Assembly: GCF_015594925.2 (NCBI RefSeq)
Contig: NZ_CP087590.1
Span: forward strand, 2,418,001-2,482,000
Origin: Vibrio sp. VB16
GTDB lineage: Bacteria; Pseudomonadota; Gammaproteobacteria; Enterobacterales; Vibrionaceae
Direction: 5' to 3'
Length of the DNA: 64,000 nucleotides
Of this stretch, positions 36,988 through 47,196 are shown one piece after another (within the stretch, counting starts at the first letter, position 1; the number at the start of each line of letters is the position of its first letter). The position numbers and the translations under genes were made by a program. Under the pieces are notes generated by a model. It searched no databases, had not been told where the DNA came from, and saw nothing but the letters and a program-made list of their open reading frames with translations.

Positions 36988-38871
36988 ATGGAAGTCGAAC
37001 TACTGGAAATTCGAAATTTCATCTGCCAATACCCTCCTTTTGATCAGCTGCCTGAAGAAGCATTAATCGAAGTGGCAAATAGCGTAGAGATCTCATACTA
37101 CCGAGCGGACAGTATGATCATTGAATTTGGTGATAAAATACACGACCTCTACATGATTCGTAGTGGCGTAGTAGAGATATATCGTCGTACTGGTGAGCTT
37201 TATAACCGTCTTGATCAGGGTGGCTTATTTGGGCAAATGGGGCTGCTAACGAATAAGAAAGTTCGTTTCCCAGCCAAGTCGCTGAAAGACACCCTTCTAT
37301 ACTGTATTCCAGAAAAAATATTTGAAGAATTCTGCGAGCGCTTTGACACCTTTGCAGACTTTGTTGAAGTAGAAGGTAGTATTCGATTACGGCAAGCGGT
37401 TGAAGATAATAGTGATGATGCCAATTCACTGACCACGTCAAAGGTAAAGACCTTGCTCAGTGGCGAACCCGTGATGCTGCCTACCACGACGACCATCCGA
37501 AACGTCGCGAAAATAATGTCAGAAGAGAATGTTTCTGCGGCGCTCATCAATGACCCAAACCTAGCAGATGAAGGTGGTGATAGCTTTGTTGGTATTATTA
37601 CCGAACGAGATCTCTGTGCAAAAGTTATCGCGCAAGGGTTAGATGTCGATACCCAAGTGGTTGAAGTGATGTCTACAGAACTTATCTCTTTAGACCACAA
37701 CGCCTATATTATTGAAGCCATGTTACTCGTGCTTCGTTACAACGTTCACCACCTGCCCATTCTAAAAAACAAACAACCGATTGGTGTTATTGAAGTTACC
37801 GATATCATTCGTTATGAATCCCAAAACAGCTTGTTAATTGTCAGCAGTATTTTTCAGCAAAACAGCATTGAAGACTTGATTGTATTATCGAATCAACTTA
37901 AAGATTGTTTTGTCCGTATGGTCAATGAGGATGCCAACTCACACATGGTGGGGCGAGCCATGTCGGAAATTGGTAGAAGTTTTAAGCAACGCTTTCTTGA
38001 ACTGGCCGAAGAGAAGCTCGGGCCACCGCCCGTACCTTATTGCTTCTTAGCGTTAGGCTCTATGGCGCGTGATGAACAGCTTATTGTTACCGATCAAGAC
38101 AATGCTATTATTCTCGATAATGAATACCAAGAGTCGTTACATGGTGACTACTTTAAAGAACTTGCTGCTTATGTTTGTGATGGTTTAGCCGCGTGCGGTT
38201 ATACCTATTGCACGGGTGACATTATGGCAACGAATCCTGAATATCGAAAAACGCAGTCTCAATGGGAAGAGTGTTTTTCAAGTTGGATTGAGAATCCAAA
38301 CCCAAAAACGCTGCTTAATTGCTCCATCTTTTTCGATCTCTACGGTGTGTATGGTAGACCAAAATGGGCAGAACAATTAAATGCGTTTATCCTTAGAAAA
38401 GCGAAGAAGAATAACCGTTTCTTGGCCTGCCTTGCAAGAAATGCAATAAATCGCACACCACCGCTAGGCTTCTTTAAAGACTTTGTGATGGAAAAAGATG
38501 GTCGCCATAACAACTCCATTAATTTAAAAAGACGAGGTACGGCACCTTTAGCTGATCTGATCCGTGTACACGCTCTCGCTATCGGATCCCAATCACAGAA
38601 TTCATTTGATAGATTAGAAGACATCATCGAAGCAGGGATCTTGCCTCCATCAAAAGGGAAAGACCTGCAACATGCGATGGAATTCATCTCCTTGGTTCGT
38701 ATTCGCCACCAAGCATTAGACATTAAAGCAGAGCAAGAACCCGACAACAATATTGAGCCTGAAAACATGTCCGATTTTGAAAGACGTAATCTGAAAGATG
38801 CCTTTTTGGTTTTAAGCAGTGCCCAAAACTTTTTAAAGTTCCGCTATAGTGCCAATAGCATGAAGGGGTAA
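36988..38871 (+). CDS. cNMP-binding / CBS-pair / DUF294 nucleotidyltransferase-like protein
   Basis: 627 residues in four parts: cyclic-nucleotide-binding domain (about 15-130, with DQGGLFGQMGLL), a CBS pair (about 155-285, GIITERDLCAKVIAQGLD, HHLPIL), a DUF294 nucleotidyltransferase-like domain (about 310-450, LGSMARDEQLIVTDQDNAII: GS...D-x-D) and its C-terminal helical domain (about 480-620). The nucleotidyltransferase triad suggests NMP transfer, perhaps signal-protein modification, though family function is unproven. The exonuclease gene begins 3 bases after its stop. Confidence 0.9.
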   Translation: MEVELLEIRNFICQYPPFDQLPEEALIEVANSVEISYYRADSMIIEFGDKIHDLYMIRSGVVEIYRRTGELYNRLDQGGLFGQMGLLTNKKVRFPAKSLKDTLLYCIPEKIFEEFCERFDTFADFVEVEGSIRLRQAVEDNSDDANSLTTSKVKTLLSGEPVMLPTTTTIRNVAKIMSEENVSAALINDPNLADEGGDSFVGIITERDLCAKVIAQGLDVDTQVVEVMSTELISLDHNAYIIEAMLLVLRYNVHHLPILKNKQPIGVIEVTDIIRYESQNSLLIVSSIFQQNSIEDLIVLSNQLKDCFVRMVNEDANSHMVGRAMSEIGRSFKQRFLELAEEKLGPPPVPYCFLALGSMARDEQLIVTDQDNAIILDNEYQESLHGDYFKELAAYVCDGLAACGYTYCTGDIMATNPEYRKTQSQWEECFSSWIENPNPKTLLNCSIFFDLYGVYGRPKWAEQLNAFILRKAKKNNRFLACLARNAINRTPPLGFFKDFVMEKDGRHNNSINLKRRGTAPLADLIRVHALAIGSQSQNSFDRLEDIIEAGILPPSKGKDLQHAMEFISLVRIRHQALDIKAEQEPDNNIEPENMSDFERRNLKDAFLVLSSAQNFLKFRYSANSMKG

Positions 38872-38874
38872 CCA

Positions 38875-39591
38875 ATGCAAAATCTCAATTACCAAGAGAT
38901 CTTAAACTGGAAGGCTTTTTTACATATAAAGTCGTCAGAGAGTAAAGATAGCCGACTGACCAATTTTTATAATACCAGCACTTACCATGGTGACACCCAG
39001 CTCAAGGATATTGAATTCGTCGCCTTAGATTTTGAAACCACTGGCCTAGATGCCAACCAAAATAGCATTATAAGTATCGGTCTAGTTCCCTTCACGCTAC
39101 AACGAATTGCTTGTAGATCTGCGAAACACTGGTTTGTCACACCAGAAGACAAACTCAAGGAAGATTCGATAATAATTCATGGTATTACCCATTCCGATTT
39201 GAAAGGGGCACCTGATTTACTGCGTATTTTGGAGCAGTTATTAGATGAGCTAGCCGGCAAGGTCGTGGTGGTACATTATCGCAGAATAGAGCGTGACTTT
39301 TTTGATGCAGCACTTCGTGGTTTGATTAATGAAGGCATTGTTTTTCCTGTAATCGATACCATGCAGATTGAAGCAGATATTCAAAAAACTCAGCCTAAAA
39401 AACTCATGGACTGGTTTAAAAATACTCGTCCGATTTCGATTCGACTTGCCAATAGCCGAACACGTTATAACCTACCCACCTACCCTCCGCACGATGCCTT
39501 AACCGATGCCATCGCGACTGCCGAGTTACTGCAAGCGCAAATTTATTACCATTTTAGCCCCGAGACGCCCATCAATAAACTGTGGTTGTGA
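38875..39591 (+). CDS. DnaQ-like 3'-5' exonuclease (DEDD)
   Basis: 238 residues. The exonuclease core runs about 47-220: ALDFETTGLD with D52 and E54, HGITHSDLKGAP, VVVHYRRIERDF and PPHDALTDAIATAELLQA with the H-D end typical of DEDDh enzymes. It resembles the DNA polymerase III epsilon exonuclease family, but the first ~45 residues are an unrelated extension. It starts 3 bases after the cNMP/CBS gene, whose last codons carry the ribosome site (AAGGGG). This pair is common in Vibrio; its substrate (DNA or RNA) is not known. Confidence 0.88.
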   Translation: MQNLNYQEILNWKAFLHIKSSESKDSRLTNFYNTSTYHGDTQLKDIEFVALDFETTGLDANQNSIISIGLVPFTLQRIACRSAKHWFVTPEDKLKEDSIIIHGITHSDLKGAPDLLRILEQLLDELAGKVVVVHYRRIERDFFDAALRGLINEGIVFPVIDTMQIEADIQKTQPKKLMDWFKNTRPISIRLANSRTRYNLPTYPPHDALTDAIATAELLQAQIYYHFSPETPINKLWL

Positions 39592-39606
39592 CACTTTAGT
39601 GATAAA

Positions 39607-39639
39607 AAAAACCGAGTGCTAATTAATCACTCGGTTTTT
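39607..39639. terminator. Strong bidirectional terminator
   Basis: A 12-bp stem (AAAAACCGAGTG / CACTCGGTTTTT) with a 9-base loop. It has T-runs on both strands, so it serves both the exonuclease gene and the convergent BCCT gene. Confidence 0.88.
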
Positions 39640-39663
39640 GTTTTTATCTATCAATTCAGAAAA

Positions 39664-41241
39664 TTAGTAAGGTCGTTTCTCTGTCCGCAAGCCCATAAGC
39701 AAACTTACACACATCACCAGCAAAATAATGGTGAACGGTAAGGCGGTCGAAATAGCACCGGCTTGTAAGGCTTGAATAGCTTCAGTGCCACCTACCCAAA
39801 CAAGAGCCGCAGCAATCGCACCTTCAACCAATGCCCAGAATACACGTTGTGGAACGGGTGCATCCACTTTACCACCTGATGTGATGCTATCAATAACCAG
39901 TGAACCGGAATCCGATGACGTCACAAAGAAGACCAACACTAACACAACAGCCAACATAGAAAGAATGCTGCCCATTGGCAATGCGTCAAACATCTGGAAC
40001 ATGGCAAGCGGTACTTCTGTTAACCCTTTTTCGCCTAACGTACCAATATTATTAGTGACTTGATTTATAGCCACACCACCAAATACCGACATCCAAAGCG
40101 TCGTAACTACCGTTGGAACAATCAATACTGCCGTCACGAATTCACGTATAGTACGACCGCGTGAAATACGGGCAATAAACATACCGACAAAAGGTGACCA
40201 TGAAATCCACCAGGCCCAGTAGAAAACAGTCCAGCCATGCATCCAAGCTTGGTCTTCACGACCAATTGGATTACTTAACGGAATAATATTTTCAATATAC
40301 CCCATGACGGTAGTTGGTATAGTTCCCATCGATACTGCAGCAGTCAGCATGGCAACAAACACCAATAACGCGAGCGCTAGAAGCATGTTGATATTACTGA
40401 TAATTTTTACGCCACCATCAATACCACGAACCACTGAAACAACCGCTAATAACGTCACGACGAAGATAATGATAACTTGCAACGTTAAGTCATTATCAAT
40501 ACCGAACACATGGTGAAACCCACTGGCTGCCTGTTGAGCCCCGAGTCCAAGTGACGTAGCAAGACCAAACAACGTAGCAATTACGGCTAAAATATCAACA
40601 ACGTGTCCAGGCCATCCCCAAGTACGATCGCCTAAAATCGGATAAAAGACCGAACGCATAGAGAGCGGCAAGCCTTTATTGTAAGCAAAAAACGCTAACG
40701 ATAGAGAAACAACACCGTAAATTGCCCACGGGTGAAGTCCCCAGTGGAACATGGTTGCACCAAGTGCAAGCTTAGCGGCTTCTGGTGTGTTAGCAGCAAC
40801 ATTGAGTGGCGTTTCGTACCATCCGGTAAAGTAAGCAACCGGTTCTGCAACTCCCCAGAACATTAGACCGATACCCATACCTGCCGCAAATAGCATTGCT
40901 ATCCATGACATCATTGTATAGTCCGTTTTTGCTTCGTCTCCACCTATACGAATTTTTCCATATGGCGAAACTATCATTGCCAAACAAAAAACAACAAAAA
41001 TATTGGCTGACCACATAAACAGTCCATCAAAGGCACCAATTATTTGCCACTTTAGTCCGTCTAATACGGACTTCGATGTTTCCGGTTCAACCAGCAAAAT
41101 GGCAACTAAAAAGAGGCCGATTAAGGAAGCACTGATCCCAAAAACAGGATTATGTACATCAAAACCCCACTTTTGAATATTATCTTGTCCGACCGTGTAG
41201 TCGGTATTATTAATACTGTATTTATCTTTTTTGGTATCCAT
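39664..41241 (-). CDS. BCCT-family transporter (betaine/choline/carnitine)
   Basis: 525 residues, twelve helices. The family landmarks are visible: the substrate-path tryptophans (WTVFYWAWWISWSPFVG, with FIARISRGRTIREF), GMGIGLMFWGVAEPV early and VVLVLVFFVTSSDSGSLV late. It takes up a quaternary ammonium compound, probably glycine betaine or choline, driven by Na+ or H+; the substrate is not fixable by eye. TGAGGA lies before the ATG. Likely salt-regulated in a marine bacterium. Confidence 0.92.
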   Translation of the reverse strand: MDTKKDKYSINNTDYTVGQDNIQKWGFDVHNPVFGISASLIGLFLVAILLVEPETSKSVLDGLKWQIIGAFDGLFMWSANIFVVFCLAMIVSPYGKIRIGGDEAKTDYTMMSWIAMLFAAGMGIGLMFWGVAEPVAYFTGWYETPLNVAANTPEAAKLALGATMFHWGLHPWAIYGVVSLSLAFFAYNKGLPLSMRSVFYPILGDRTWGWPGHVVDILAVIATLFGLATSLGLGAQQAASGFHHVFGIDNDLTLQVIIIFVVTLLAVVSVVRGIDGGVKIISNINMLLALALLVFVAMLTAAVSMGTIPTTVMGYIENIIPLSNPIGREDQAWMHGWTVFYWAWWISWSPFVGMFIARISRGRTIREFVTAVLIVPTVVTTLWMSVFGGVAINQVTNNIGTLGEKGLTEVPLAMFQMFDALPMGSILSMLAVVLVLVFFVTSSDSGSLVIDSITSGGKVDAPVPQRVFWALVEGAIAAALVWVGGTEAIQALQAGAISTALPFTIILLVMCVSLLMGLRTEKRPY

Positions 41242-41637
41242 TGGTCCTCATTTAGAAAAATTTCCATTTGATTGTGAGGCTTTAGTGTACTTCATTCGAG
41301 CCGTACTTTCTAAATTGGTTGCCCCAATCGGTTAATATTGACGGGAGTTACTCTGTAAAACCCCCTGAACTCTCTGCGATTTGCCGTCTCTCTTCGTCGC
41401 TAAATAAGCGATTTTCATGCTCATTTCACCTCGATCCATGTTCAGTTTACCCTAAAACAGCATTCATCAAAAACACTGAACACATTCCTACAATTATCTT
41501 ACAAAACATAAGCCTACTATTAATGTAGCGACATCCAATAGCCGCAACAATCAACCGCATTGACTCAACATGCAAAATATTAATAATCAAGATGAATACT
41601 TAGAGATTGTTCATGATTCCGTTTAGAGTAATTATTT

Positions 41638-41653
41638 AGACGTCCAGACATCC
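41638..41653 (+). promoter_or_regulatory. Two tandem MetJ boxes upstream of metE
   Basis: AGACGTCC at 41638-41645 is followed directly by AGACATCC at 41646-41653; the MetJ consensus is AGACGTCT repeated. They lie about 75 bases before the metE ATG. MetJ with S-adenosylmethionine would repress here. The remaining gap (41242-41728) holds nothing else I could identify. Confidence 0.7.
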
Positions 41654-41728
41654 TTAGGGGATGTAAACACAATAAAAAGTAAGAATGGACATTCTAAAAC
41701 ATACACTCAACACATAAGGAATAGACAC

Positions 41729-44047
41729 ATGACAACGACAACTCATATCTTAGGTTACCCACGTATTGGCGAACAAAGAGAATTAAAAGTTGCTCTAGAA
41801 AAATATTGGCGAGGTGAAAGTAATCAATCTGATCTCAAAGCGGTAGGCAGTAAATTAAGGCATCAAAACTGGAAAGTTCAAGCTGATGCAAATTTAAGCT
41901 TTGCTACCGCAGGTGATTTTGCATGGTACGACCATGTGCTCACCACCACGCTTCTTCTTGGTCACGAACCCAAGCGACACAAAGAAGCCAACCCTGACCT
42001 TGATACCCTATTCCGTATTGCCCGCGGCCAATCGAAAACGCAATCTGTATGTTGTGGTGGAAATTCTGATTCGAAAAAAGATAAAGCAGCATCAGACATG
42101 ACAAAATGGTTCAACACTAATTATCATTACATTGTCCCTGAATTCAGCAAAGATGACGTTTTTCAGGCAAGTTGGTCACAACTGTTTGATGAAATAGAGG
42201 AAGCGATAAAGGCAAATCATAAAGTGAAACCGGTACTTCTTGGGCCCATATCCTACCTTTATCTTGGTAAAGAAGTAGACGAAGGTTTTGACCGTTTGTC
42301 ATTATTACCTCGTTTATTAACCGCTTATCAAACTATTCTAACAACGCTTTCTAATCTAGGTATTGAATGGGTGCAAATAGACGAACCAATTCTTTCTCTC
42401 GAACTAGACGAACTCTGGGCTAATTCATTTGAGGTTGCCTATCAAACACTACAAAGCGACCTGAAAATCCTATTAACAACCTATTTTGATACGGTAACAG
42501 ACACACTTGACCAGATCATTAAACTTCCCGTTAATGGTCTCCACATTGATCTTTCAGCCGCACCAGAGCAGCTTAATGAAGTATTAAGAAAACTGCCGCA
42601 TGATTGGGTTCTTTCTGCAGGTGTCATCAATGGTCGCAATGTATGGCGTACCGATCTCGCTTCTCAGTTATCTAAACTCCAGCCCGTAAAAGAAAAGCTG
42701 GGTGATAAATTATGGATAGCAAGTTCCTGCTCACTTTTACATAGCCCAGTGGATCTGGAATTAGAAGACCAGATTAGTGAAGAAGTAAAAAATTGGTTTG
42801 CGTTCGCAAAGCAGAAAGTAACCGAAGTCAGTGTTCTGGGTGCCGCTCTTGATGGGGATCAAAAGGCCATTTTGTTATGTGAAACTTACAGCCAACCCAT
42901 TGTGTCGCGTAAAAGTTCAATACAAGTGAATAAGCCACAGGTTAAAAAGCGCGTTAGTACTATCACAAATGAGCTTGCTGAACGAAGCGTTCCATATTCC
43001 GAACGCTCTGCACGGCAGTCTGACGTTCTAGGTTTACCATTGCTTCCAACGACGACGATTGGTTCTTTCCCTCAAACGGATGAAATTCGTGTCCAACGTA
43101 ACGCCTATCGCACTGGTCAATTATCAACTTCTGATTACGCACTAACCCTGAAAGGGCACATTGCCGATGCGATAGAACGCCAAGAATCACTAGGTCTAGA
43201 TGTATTGGTTCATGGAGAAGCAGAACGTAATGACATGGTAGAGTACTTTGCTGAGAACTTATCAGGTTTCCAAACAACGAAATTTGGTTGGGTACAAAGC
43301 TATGGCTCACGCTGTGTGAAACCGGCGGTAGTGATCGCAGATATTGAACGAGAAAAACCAATATCCGTGGAATGGTCCACTTATGCACAATCATTAACGA
43401 CCAAGAAGGTAAAAGGGATGCTAACAGGCCCCGTCACCATTCTATGTTGGACATTTCCACGAGAGGACATCTCACGCAAAGAGATCGCAAACCAGTTGGC
43501 ACTTGCGCTACGAGACGAGGTGTCTGATTTACAAGATGCAGGTATTAACATTATACAAATAGATGAACCTGCTATTCGTGAAGGCCTACCGCTTAAAAAG
43601 AGTCGGCATACTGAGTATCTGAAATGGGCAGTCAATGCATTTAAGATCTCAGCGGCCAGTGCTAAACCAGAGACTCAAATTCACACTCACATGTGTTATA
43701 GCGAATTCAATGAAATAATTGATTCCGTAGCCGCACTGGATGCCGATGTCATTACCATCGAAACATCTCGTTCTAATATGGAACTTCTAAAAGCATTTGA
43801 AGCGTTTAATTATCCAAATGCAATTGGTCCCGGTGTTTACGATATACACTCACCAAACATTCCTTCTGAAGAATGGATTGTGAATTTGATGAAGAAAGCC
43901 GCGGAAAAGATCCCAGTTGAACGTTTATGGATAAACCCTGATTGCGGCCTGAAAACGCGTAACTGGTCTGAAACTGAAGCCGCGCTTACAAACCTAGTTT
44001 CTGCCGCGAAAACATTGCGTATTGAGTTGTCAAAAGCGAAAGCTTAA
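41729..44047 (+). CDS. metE: Cobalamin-independent methionine synthase
   Basis: 772 residues, normal size. Transfers methyl from 5-methyltetrahydropteroyltriglutamate to homocysteine. Zinc-binding residues are visible near the C-terminus: HTHMCYSEF (His and Cys), a Glu in VITIETSRSN and the final Cys in NPDCGLKTR. ILGYPRIGEQRELK is the family N-terminus. AAGGA precedes the ATG. MetJ boxes at 41638 indicate repression by S-adenosylmethionine. A 15-bp hairpin lies after the stop. Confidence 0.96.
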   Translation: MTTTTHILGYPRIGEQRELKVALEKYWRGESNQSDLKAVGSKLRHQNWKVQADANLSFATAGDFAWYDHVLTTTLLLGHEPKRHKEANPDLDTLFRIARGQSKTQSVCCGGNSDSKKDKAASDMTKWFNTNYHYIVPEFSKDDVFQASWSQLFDEIEEAIKANHKVKPVLLGPISYLYLGKEVDEGFDRLSLLPRLLTAYQTILTTLSNLGIEWVQIDEPILSLELDELWANSFEVAYQTLQSDLKILLTTYFDTVTDTLDQIIKLPVNGLHIDLSAAPEQLNEVLRKLPHDWVLSAGVINGRNVWRTDLASQLSKLQPVKEKLGDKLWIASSCSLLHSPVDLELEDQISEEVKNWFAFAKQKVTEVSVLGAALDGDQKAILLCETYSQPIVSRKSSIQVNKPQVKKRVSTITNELAERSVPYSERSARQSDVLGLPLLPTTTIGSFPQTDEIRVQRNAYRTGQLSTSDYALTLKGHIADAIERQESLGLDVLVHGEAERNDMVEYFAENLSGFQTTKFGWVQSYGSRCVKPAVVIADIEREKPISVEWSTYAQSLTTKKVKGMLTGPVTILCWTFPREDISRKEIANQLALALRDEVSDLQDAGINIIQIDEPAIREGLPLKKSRHTEYLKWAVNAFKISAASAKPETQIHTHMCYSEFNEIIDSVAALDADVITIETSRSNMELLKAFEAFNYPNAIGPGVYDIHSPNIPSEEWIVNLMKKAAEKIPVERLWINPDCGLKTRNWSETEAALTNLVSAAKTLRIELSKAKA

Positions 44048-44086
44048 TACATCCGTTAACACACCCACCCCCTTGATAAAAAATGC

Positions 44087-44124
44087 ACATGGGATGGATA
44101 TAATACGAAATATCCATCCCATGT
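44087..44124 (+). terminator. Terminator after metE
   Basis: A perfect 15-bp stem (ACATGGGATGGATAT / ATATCCATCCCATGT) with an 8-base loop, followed by CCTTTTC. It lies 40 bases after the metE stop. Confidence 0.75.
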
Positions 44125-44325
44125 CCTTTTCAACGAATAAAATCAAAAAATTATCCACTATTTATGTAAGGTTAAAATATTGCTAAATAGTTGCGATATT
44201 GTGTTTACATCTCATTTTTTTGGTGAAATAGGTGCCTTATTATGTTCCAGTTATTTTAAAAAAAGCAGATGAAAATGTGGCCCTCATCGCGTAAGGTGAA
44301 ATTGAGCAGAAAGAAGCAAAAATAC

Positions 44326-44339
44326 TTAATATAGATCAC
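44326..44339 (+). promoter_or_regulatory. FNR-like site upstream of dcuC
   Basis: TTAAT-ATAG-ATCAC matches the FNR consensus (TTGAT-N4-ATCAA) at 8 of 10 positions. It lies about 70 bases before the dcuC ATG. It also resembles CRP half-sites, so the assignment is tentative. Confidence 0.35.
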
Positions 44340-44408
44340 GGAATTTAATGCTCAAGTGCTTTAATTTCGCCTCGAAAAGACTTTTTCTTAATTTATGCAG
44401 AGGTAGAA

Positions 44409-45779
44409 ATGCTAGAACTAATCATTGGATTGGTAATAACAATTGGAGTAGGTTACTTCATTGTAAAAGGTTACAGACCAGCAGGGATACTGCTTACAGC
44501 AGGTTTGTTGCTCCTTATTTTGACAGGCATACTTGGTCATACGGTTTTACCGGCCAAAATCGCTTCCACAGGTAATTATTTCACAGATTCACTAGAATTC
44601 ATTAAGTTTATGCTAAAGCACCGTGGCGGTGGTTTAGGCATGCAAATCATGTTGCTTTGTGGCTTTGCGGCTTATATGACCCATATTGGTGCAAATAATG
44701 TAGTAGTAAAACAATTTTCAAAACCTTTAGCTGTCATTAAATCACCTTATATTCTTTTAGTTGCTGCCTACATTGTTGCTTGCTTAATGTCTCTTGCTGT
44801 AAGTTCAGCAACAGGTCTTGGTGTGCTCTTAATGGCAACGTTATTCCCAATGATGACAGCAATGGGTATTTCCCGTCCGGCTGCTGTCGCCGTTTGTGCT
44901 TCTCCTGCCGCCATCATTCTATCTCCGACATCTGGTGATGTTGTGGTTGCTGCTGAAAAAGCCGGCATGGCATTGGATGTATTTGCTGTTCAAACCGTAT
45001 TGCCAGTTTCACTTTGCGCCATTGTTGTCATGTCTGCTGCTGCCTATTTTTGGAACAAATATTTAGACAAAAAAGAAAACACACCAATGGAAAAAGTAGA
45101 TATCTCTACTATGGAAGTTAAAGCACCAGCGTATTACGCGGCGCTTCCATTCCTTCCTATTTTCGGTGTCTTTTTGTTTAACGGCAGAACGATTGAAGGT
45201 TTGAGCCTAGACATTTATACCATTGTTGTTTTATCGATATTCATAGGTGCTATGGTCGATTACATAACCAAAGGCTTTAAAGGTAGAGAAACGCTAGAAG
45301 ATATGGATTCTTGCTATGAAGGGATGGCGGATGCTTTCAAAGGTGTGGTCATGCTATTGGTTGCGGCGGGTGTATTTGCTCAAGGCCTAATGTCTATCGG
45401 TGCTATTGATAACCTTCTTCACCTAGCTGACCAAGCAGGCGCAGGCGGTATTGCTCTGATGCTTCTATTAACTATTTTGACCGTTGCTGCTGCAGTCGCA
45501 ACCGGTTCTGGTAATGCGCCGTTTTACGCGTTTGTTGAACTCGCACCAGCGTTAGCCGATAAACTGGGTCTAAACCCAGCCTTCCTAATTATTCCAATGC
45601 TTCAAGCATCGAATTTAGGTCGTACTATCTCACCTGTTTCTGGCGTTATTGTCGCAACATCAGGTATGGGTAAAATCAGCCCATTCGAAGTAGTAAAAAG
45701 AACGTCGGTACCCGTGTTTGCAGGTCTAATCACCGTGATTATAGGGACCGTTGTCCTTGTACCTATGATGGCCAGTTAA
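44409..45779 (+). CDS. dcuC: Anaerobic C4-dicarboxylate transporter, DcuC family
   Basis: 456 residues, about twelve membrane helices, with the DcuC marks LKHRGGGLGMQIMLLCGFAAYM near 77, CASPAAIILSPTSGDVVVAAE and SNLGRTISPVSGV. In E. coli DcuC mainly exports succinate during fermentation. AGAGG precedes the ATG. Its own terminator lies at 45812-45845. An FNR-like site lies upstream, which fits anaerobic use. Confidence 0.93.
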   Translation: MLELIIGLVITIGVGYFIVKGYRPAGILLTAGLLLLILTGILGHTVLPAKIASTGNYFTDSLEFIKFMLKHRGGGLGMQIMLLCGFAAYMTHIGANNVVVKQFSKPLAVIKSPYILLVAAYIVACLMSLAVSSATGLGVLLMATLFPMMTAMGISRPAAVAVCASPAAIILSPTSGDVVVAAEKAGMALDVFAVQTVLPVSLCAIVVMSAAAYFWNKYLDKKENTPMEKVDISTMEVKAPAYYAALPFLPIFGVFLFNGRTIEGLSLDIYTIVVLSIFIGAMVDYITKGFKGRETLEDMDSCYEGMADAFKGVVMLLVAAGVFAQGLMSIGAIDNLLHLADQAGAGGIALMLLLTILTVAAAVATGSGNAPFYAFVELAPALADKLGLNPAFLIIPMLQASNLGRTISPVSGVIVATSGMGKISPFEVVKRTSVPVFAGLITVIIGTVVLVPMMAS

Positions 45780-45811
45780 TCTAGATTAACTAAAAGCAAA
45801 TTGTTGATATT

Positions 45812-45845
45812 AAAAATGCTAGTCAGGTAACTGACTAGCATTTTT
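45812..45845 (+). terminator. Terminator after dcuC (bidirectional)
   Basis: A 15-bp stem (AAAAATGCTAGTCAG / CTGACTAGCATTTTT) with a 4-base loop and a T-run. It also lies after the nosL stop on the other strand, so it can end both transcripts. Confidence 0.9.
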
Positions 45846-45872
45846 TATTGGCCTAATTTCAACTACAACGTT

Positions 45873-46367
45873 CTAAATAATATCAATCGTAATGTCTTTA
45901 AACTGATAGAGCTCACCGCCAAATTCTACACTAAACGCTTTGGCATCTTCTTGTTTGCTAAAACTGCCAAGCGTATTGCCCATCGCTCCCTTTTGACTCG
46001 ACCCTATAACAAACCACGCTGTTTTGGCATCAATAAAATGCTCATCGTTTGGTTTTTGCCAAGGTGTCTTGCTCATATCATGCACAAAAACTTGTTGAAT
46101 TTGCCTTTCATTTTCAGGCTGTAATAAGTACGCAAAGAGATCTCGCGTAGAGCAGAATTTCACTACCTCTTCACCACCCGTTTGATACGCCTCGCCTTTT
46201 GGTCCCGGATAATTAGAAATAATCATGCCGCAAAGATGGCACTCATCACTGGTTTCTATCGCGACGGCTTGTTTTAACATTTTTTCTTGAGAGGTCTCGC
46301 CACAGCCAATCAGCCCAATACACAGGGCAAGTAATAGCGTCCATTTCGTCGTTTTTTCTTTCATCAT
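45873..46367 (-). CDS. nosL: NosL, copper-binding lipoprotein for nitrous oxide reductase assembly
   Basis: 164 residues. Lipoprotein signal with lipobox LIGC at 19-22, then CHLCGM (Cys43, Cys46, Met48) and a NosL body. NosL binds Cu(I) and delivers copper to the NosDFY complex for the NosZ copper sites. Last gene of the nos operon, 10 bases after nosY; AAGAGG precedes the ATG. Confidence 0.93.
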   Translation of the reverse strand: MMKEKTTKWTLLLALCIGLIGCGETSQEKMLKQAVAIETSDECHLCGMIISNYPGPKGEAYQTGGEEVVKFCSTRDLFAYLLQPENERQIQQVFVHDMSKTPWQKPNDEHFIDAKTAWFVIGSSQKGAMGNTLGSFSKQEDAKAFSVEFGGELYQFKDITIDII

Positions 46368-46377
46368 TTCATGCCTC

Positions 46378-47196
46378 TTATAAGTTTTTTTGTCTAAAAA
46401 TAATTAATGTAATCCCCAAAGGAATAACTACCCATGCCACCATTGCGCCAAGTAGCGTGCCGGTAGAGAAGCTGCTATTGATTGCCACCGCAAGCACGCC
46501 ATTCACATCACTGCTGCTCAGTGACGACAAATTGATCAATCGAAACAAGTCCGCGGGGTTAAACATCATTAACTGAACCAAGCCGTGTTGAGTTATCGCG
46601 TCACTAGAACCCACCAACAGTCCCAGTAATACGAGGTCGAAAACGAGAACAAAAAACAACCATGTGATCAACGCAATACCTGCTGCTTTCGATTTTTCAG
46701 AAACCGATACGCTGATGATATAAGCCAGTGCGACAAAACAAAGCCCTAATAGACTGGAGGTGACAATAAAGAGGGTGAATGAACGACCGACGTCTTGCAT
46801 ATCAGTCGTAATGCTTAGCAATACAGCGGCACTACCGAAACCCAAAATAGTGGCGAGAGTGATAATACTGCCCTGCCCCAGAAACTTCCCTAATAACAGC
46901 TGTCCATGGCTTATTGGATAGGTCATTAACAACAGTAATGTGCCCGACTCATGTTCACCAACAAAACTGTCGTAACATAGCAATAAAGCGATCAACGGTA
47001 TGATAAAAACGGATAGGCTTGAGAGACTCGCAACGGTGGTGGACAACGAAGGTGAACCGATATGACCCGATGCCAGACTTCCATAATAGCTAAGACCGAT
47101 TGAAAGCAATGAAAAGATAAATGTAATTGATACAAACCATCGATTTCGCAGACTATCTTGAAACTCTTTTAGTGCAACGGCAAAAACTGGATTCAT
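46378..47196 (-). CDS. nosY: NosY, ABC permease for nitrous oxide reductase maturation
   Basis: 272 residues with six membrane helices and the NosY pattern (FAVALKEFQDSLRNRWF; GEHESGTLLLLMTYPISHGQLLLGKF). It partners with NosF and NosD to handle copper or sulfur for the CuZ site. Its start overlaps the nosF stop by 4 bases. Confidence 0.93.
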   Translation of the reverse strand: MNPVFAVALKEFQDSLRNRWFVSITFIFSLLSIGLSYYGSLASGHIGSPSLSTTVASLSSLSVFIIPLIALLLCYDSFVGEHESGTLLLLMTYPISHGQLLLGKFLGQGSIITLATILGFGSAAVLLSITTDMQDVGRSFTLFIVTSSLLGLCFVALAYIISVSVSEKSKAAGIALITWLFFVLVFDLVLLGLLVGSSDAITQHGLVQLMMFNPADLFRLINLSSLSSSDVNGVLAVAINSSFSTGTLLGAMVAWVVIPLGITLIIFRQKNL

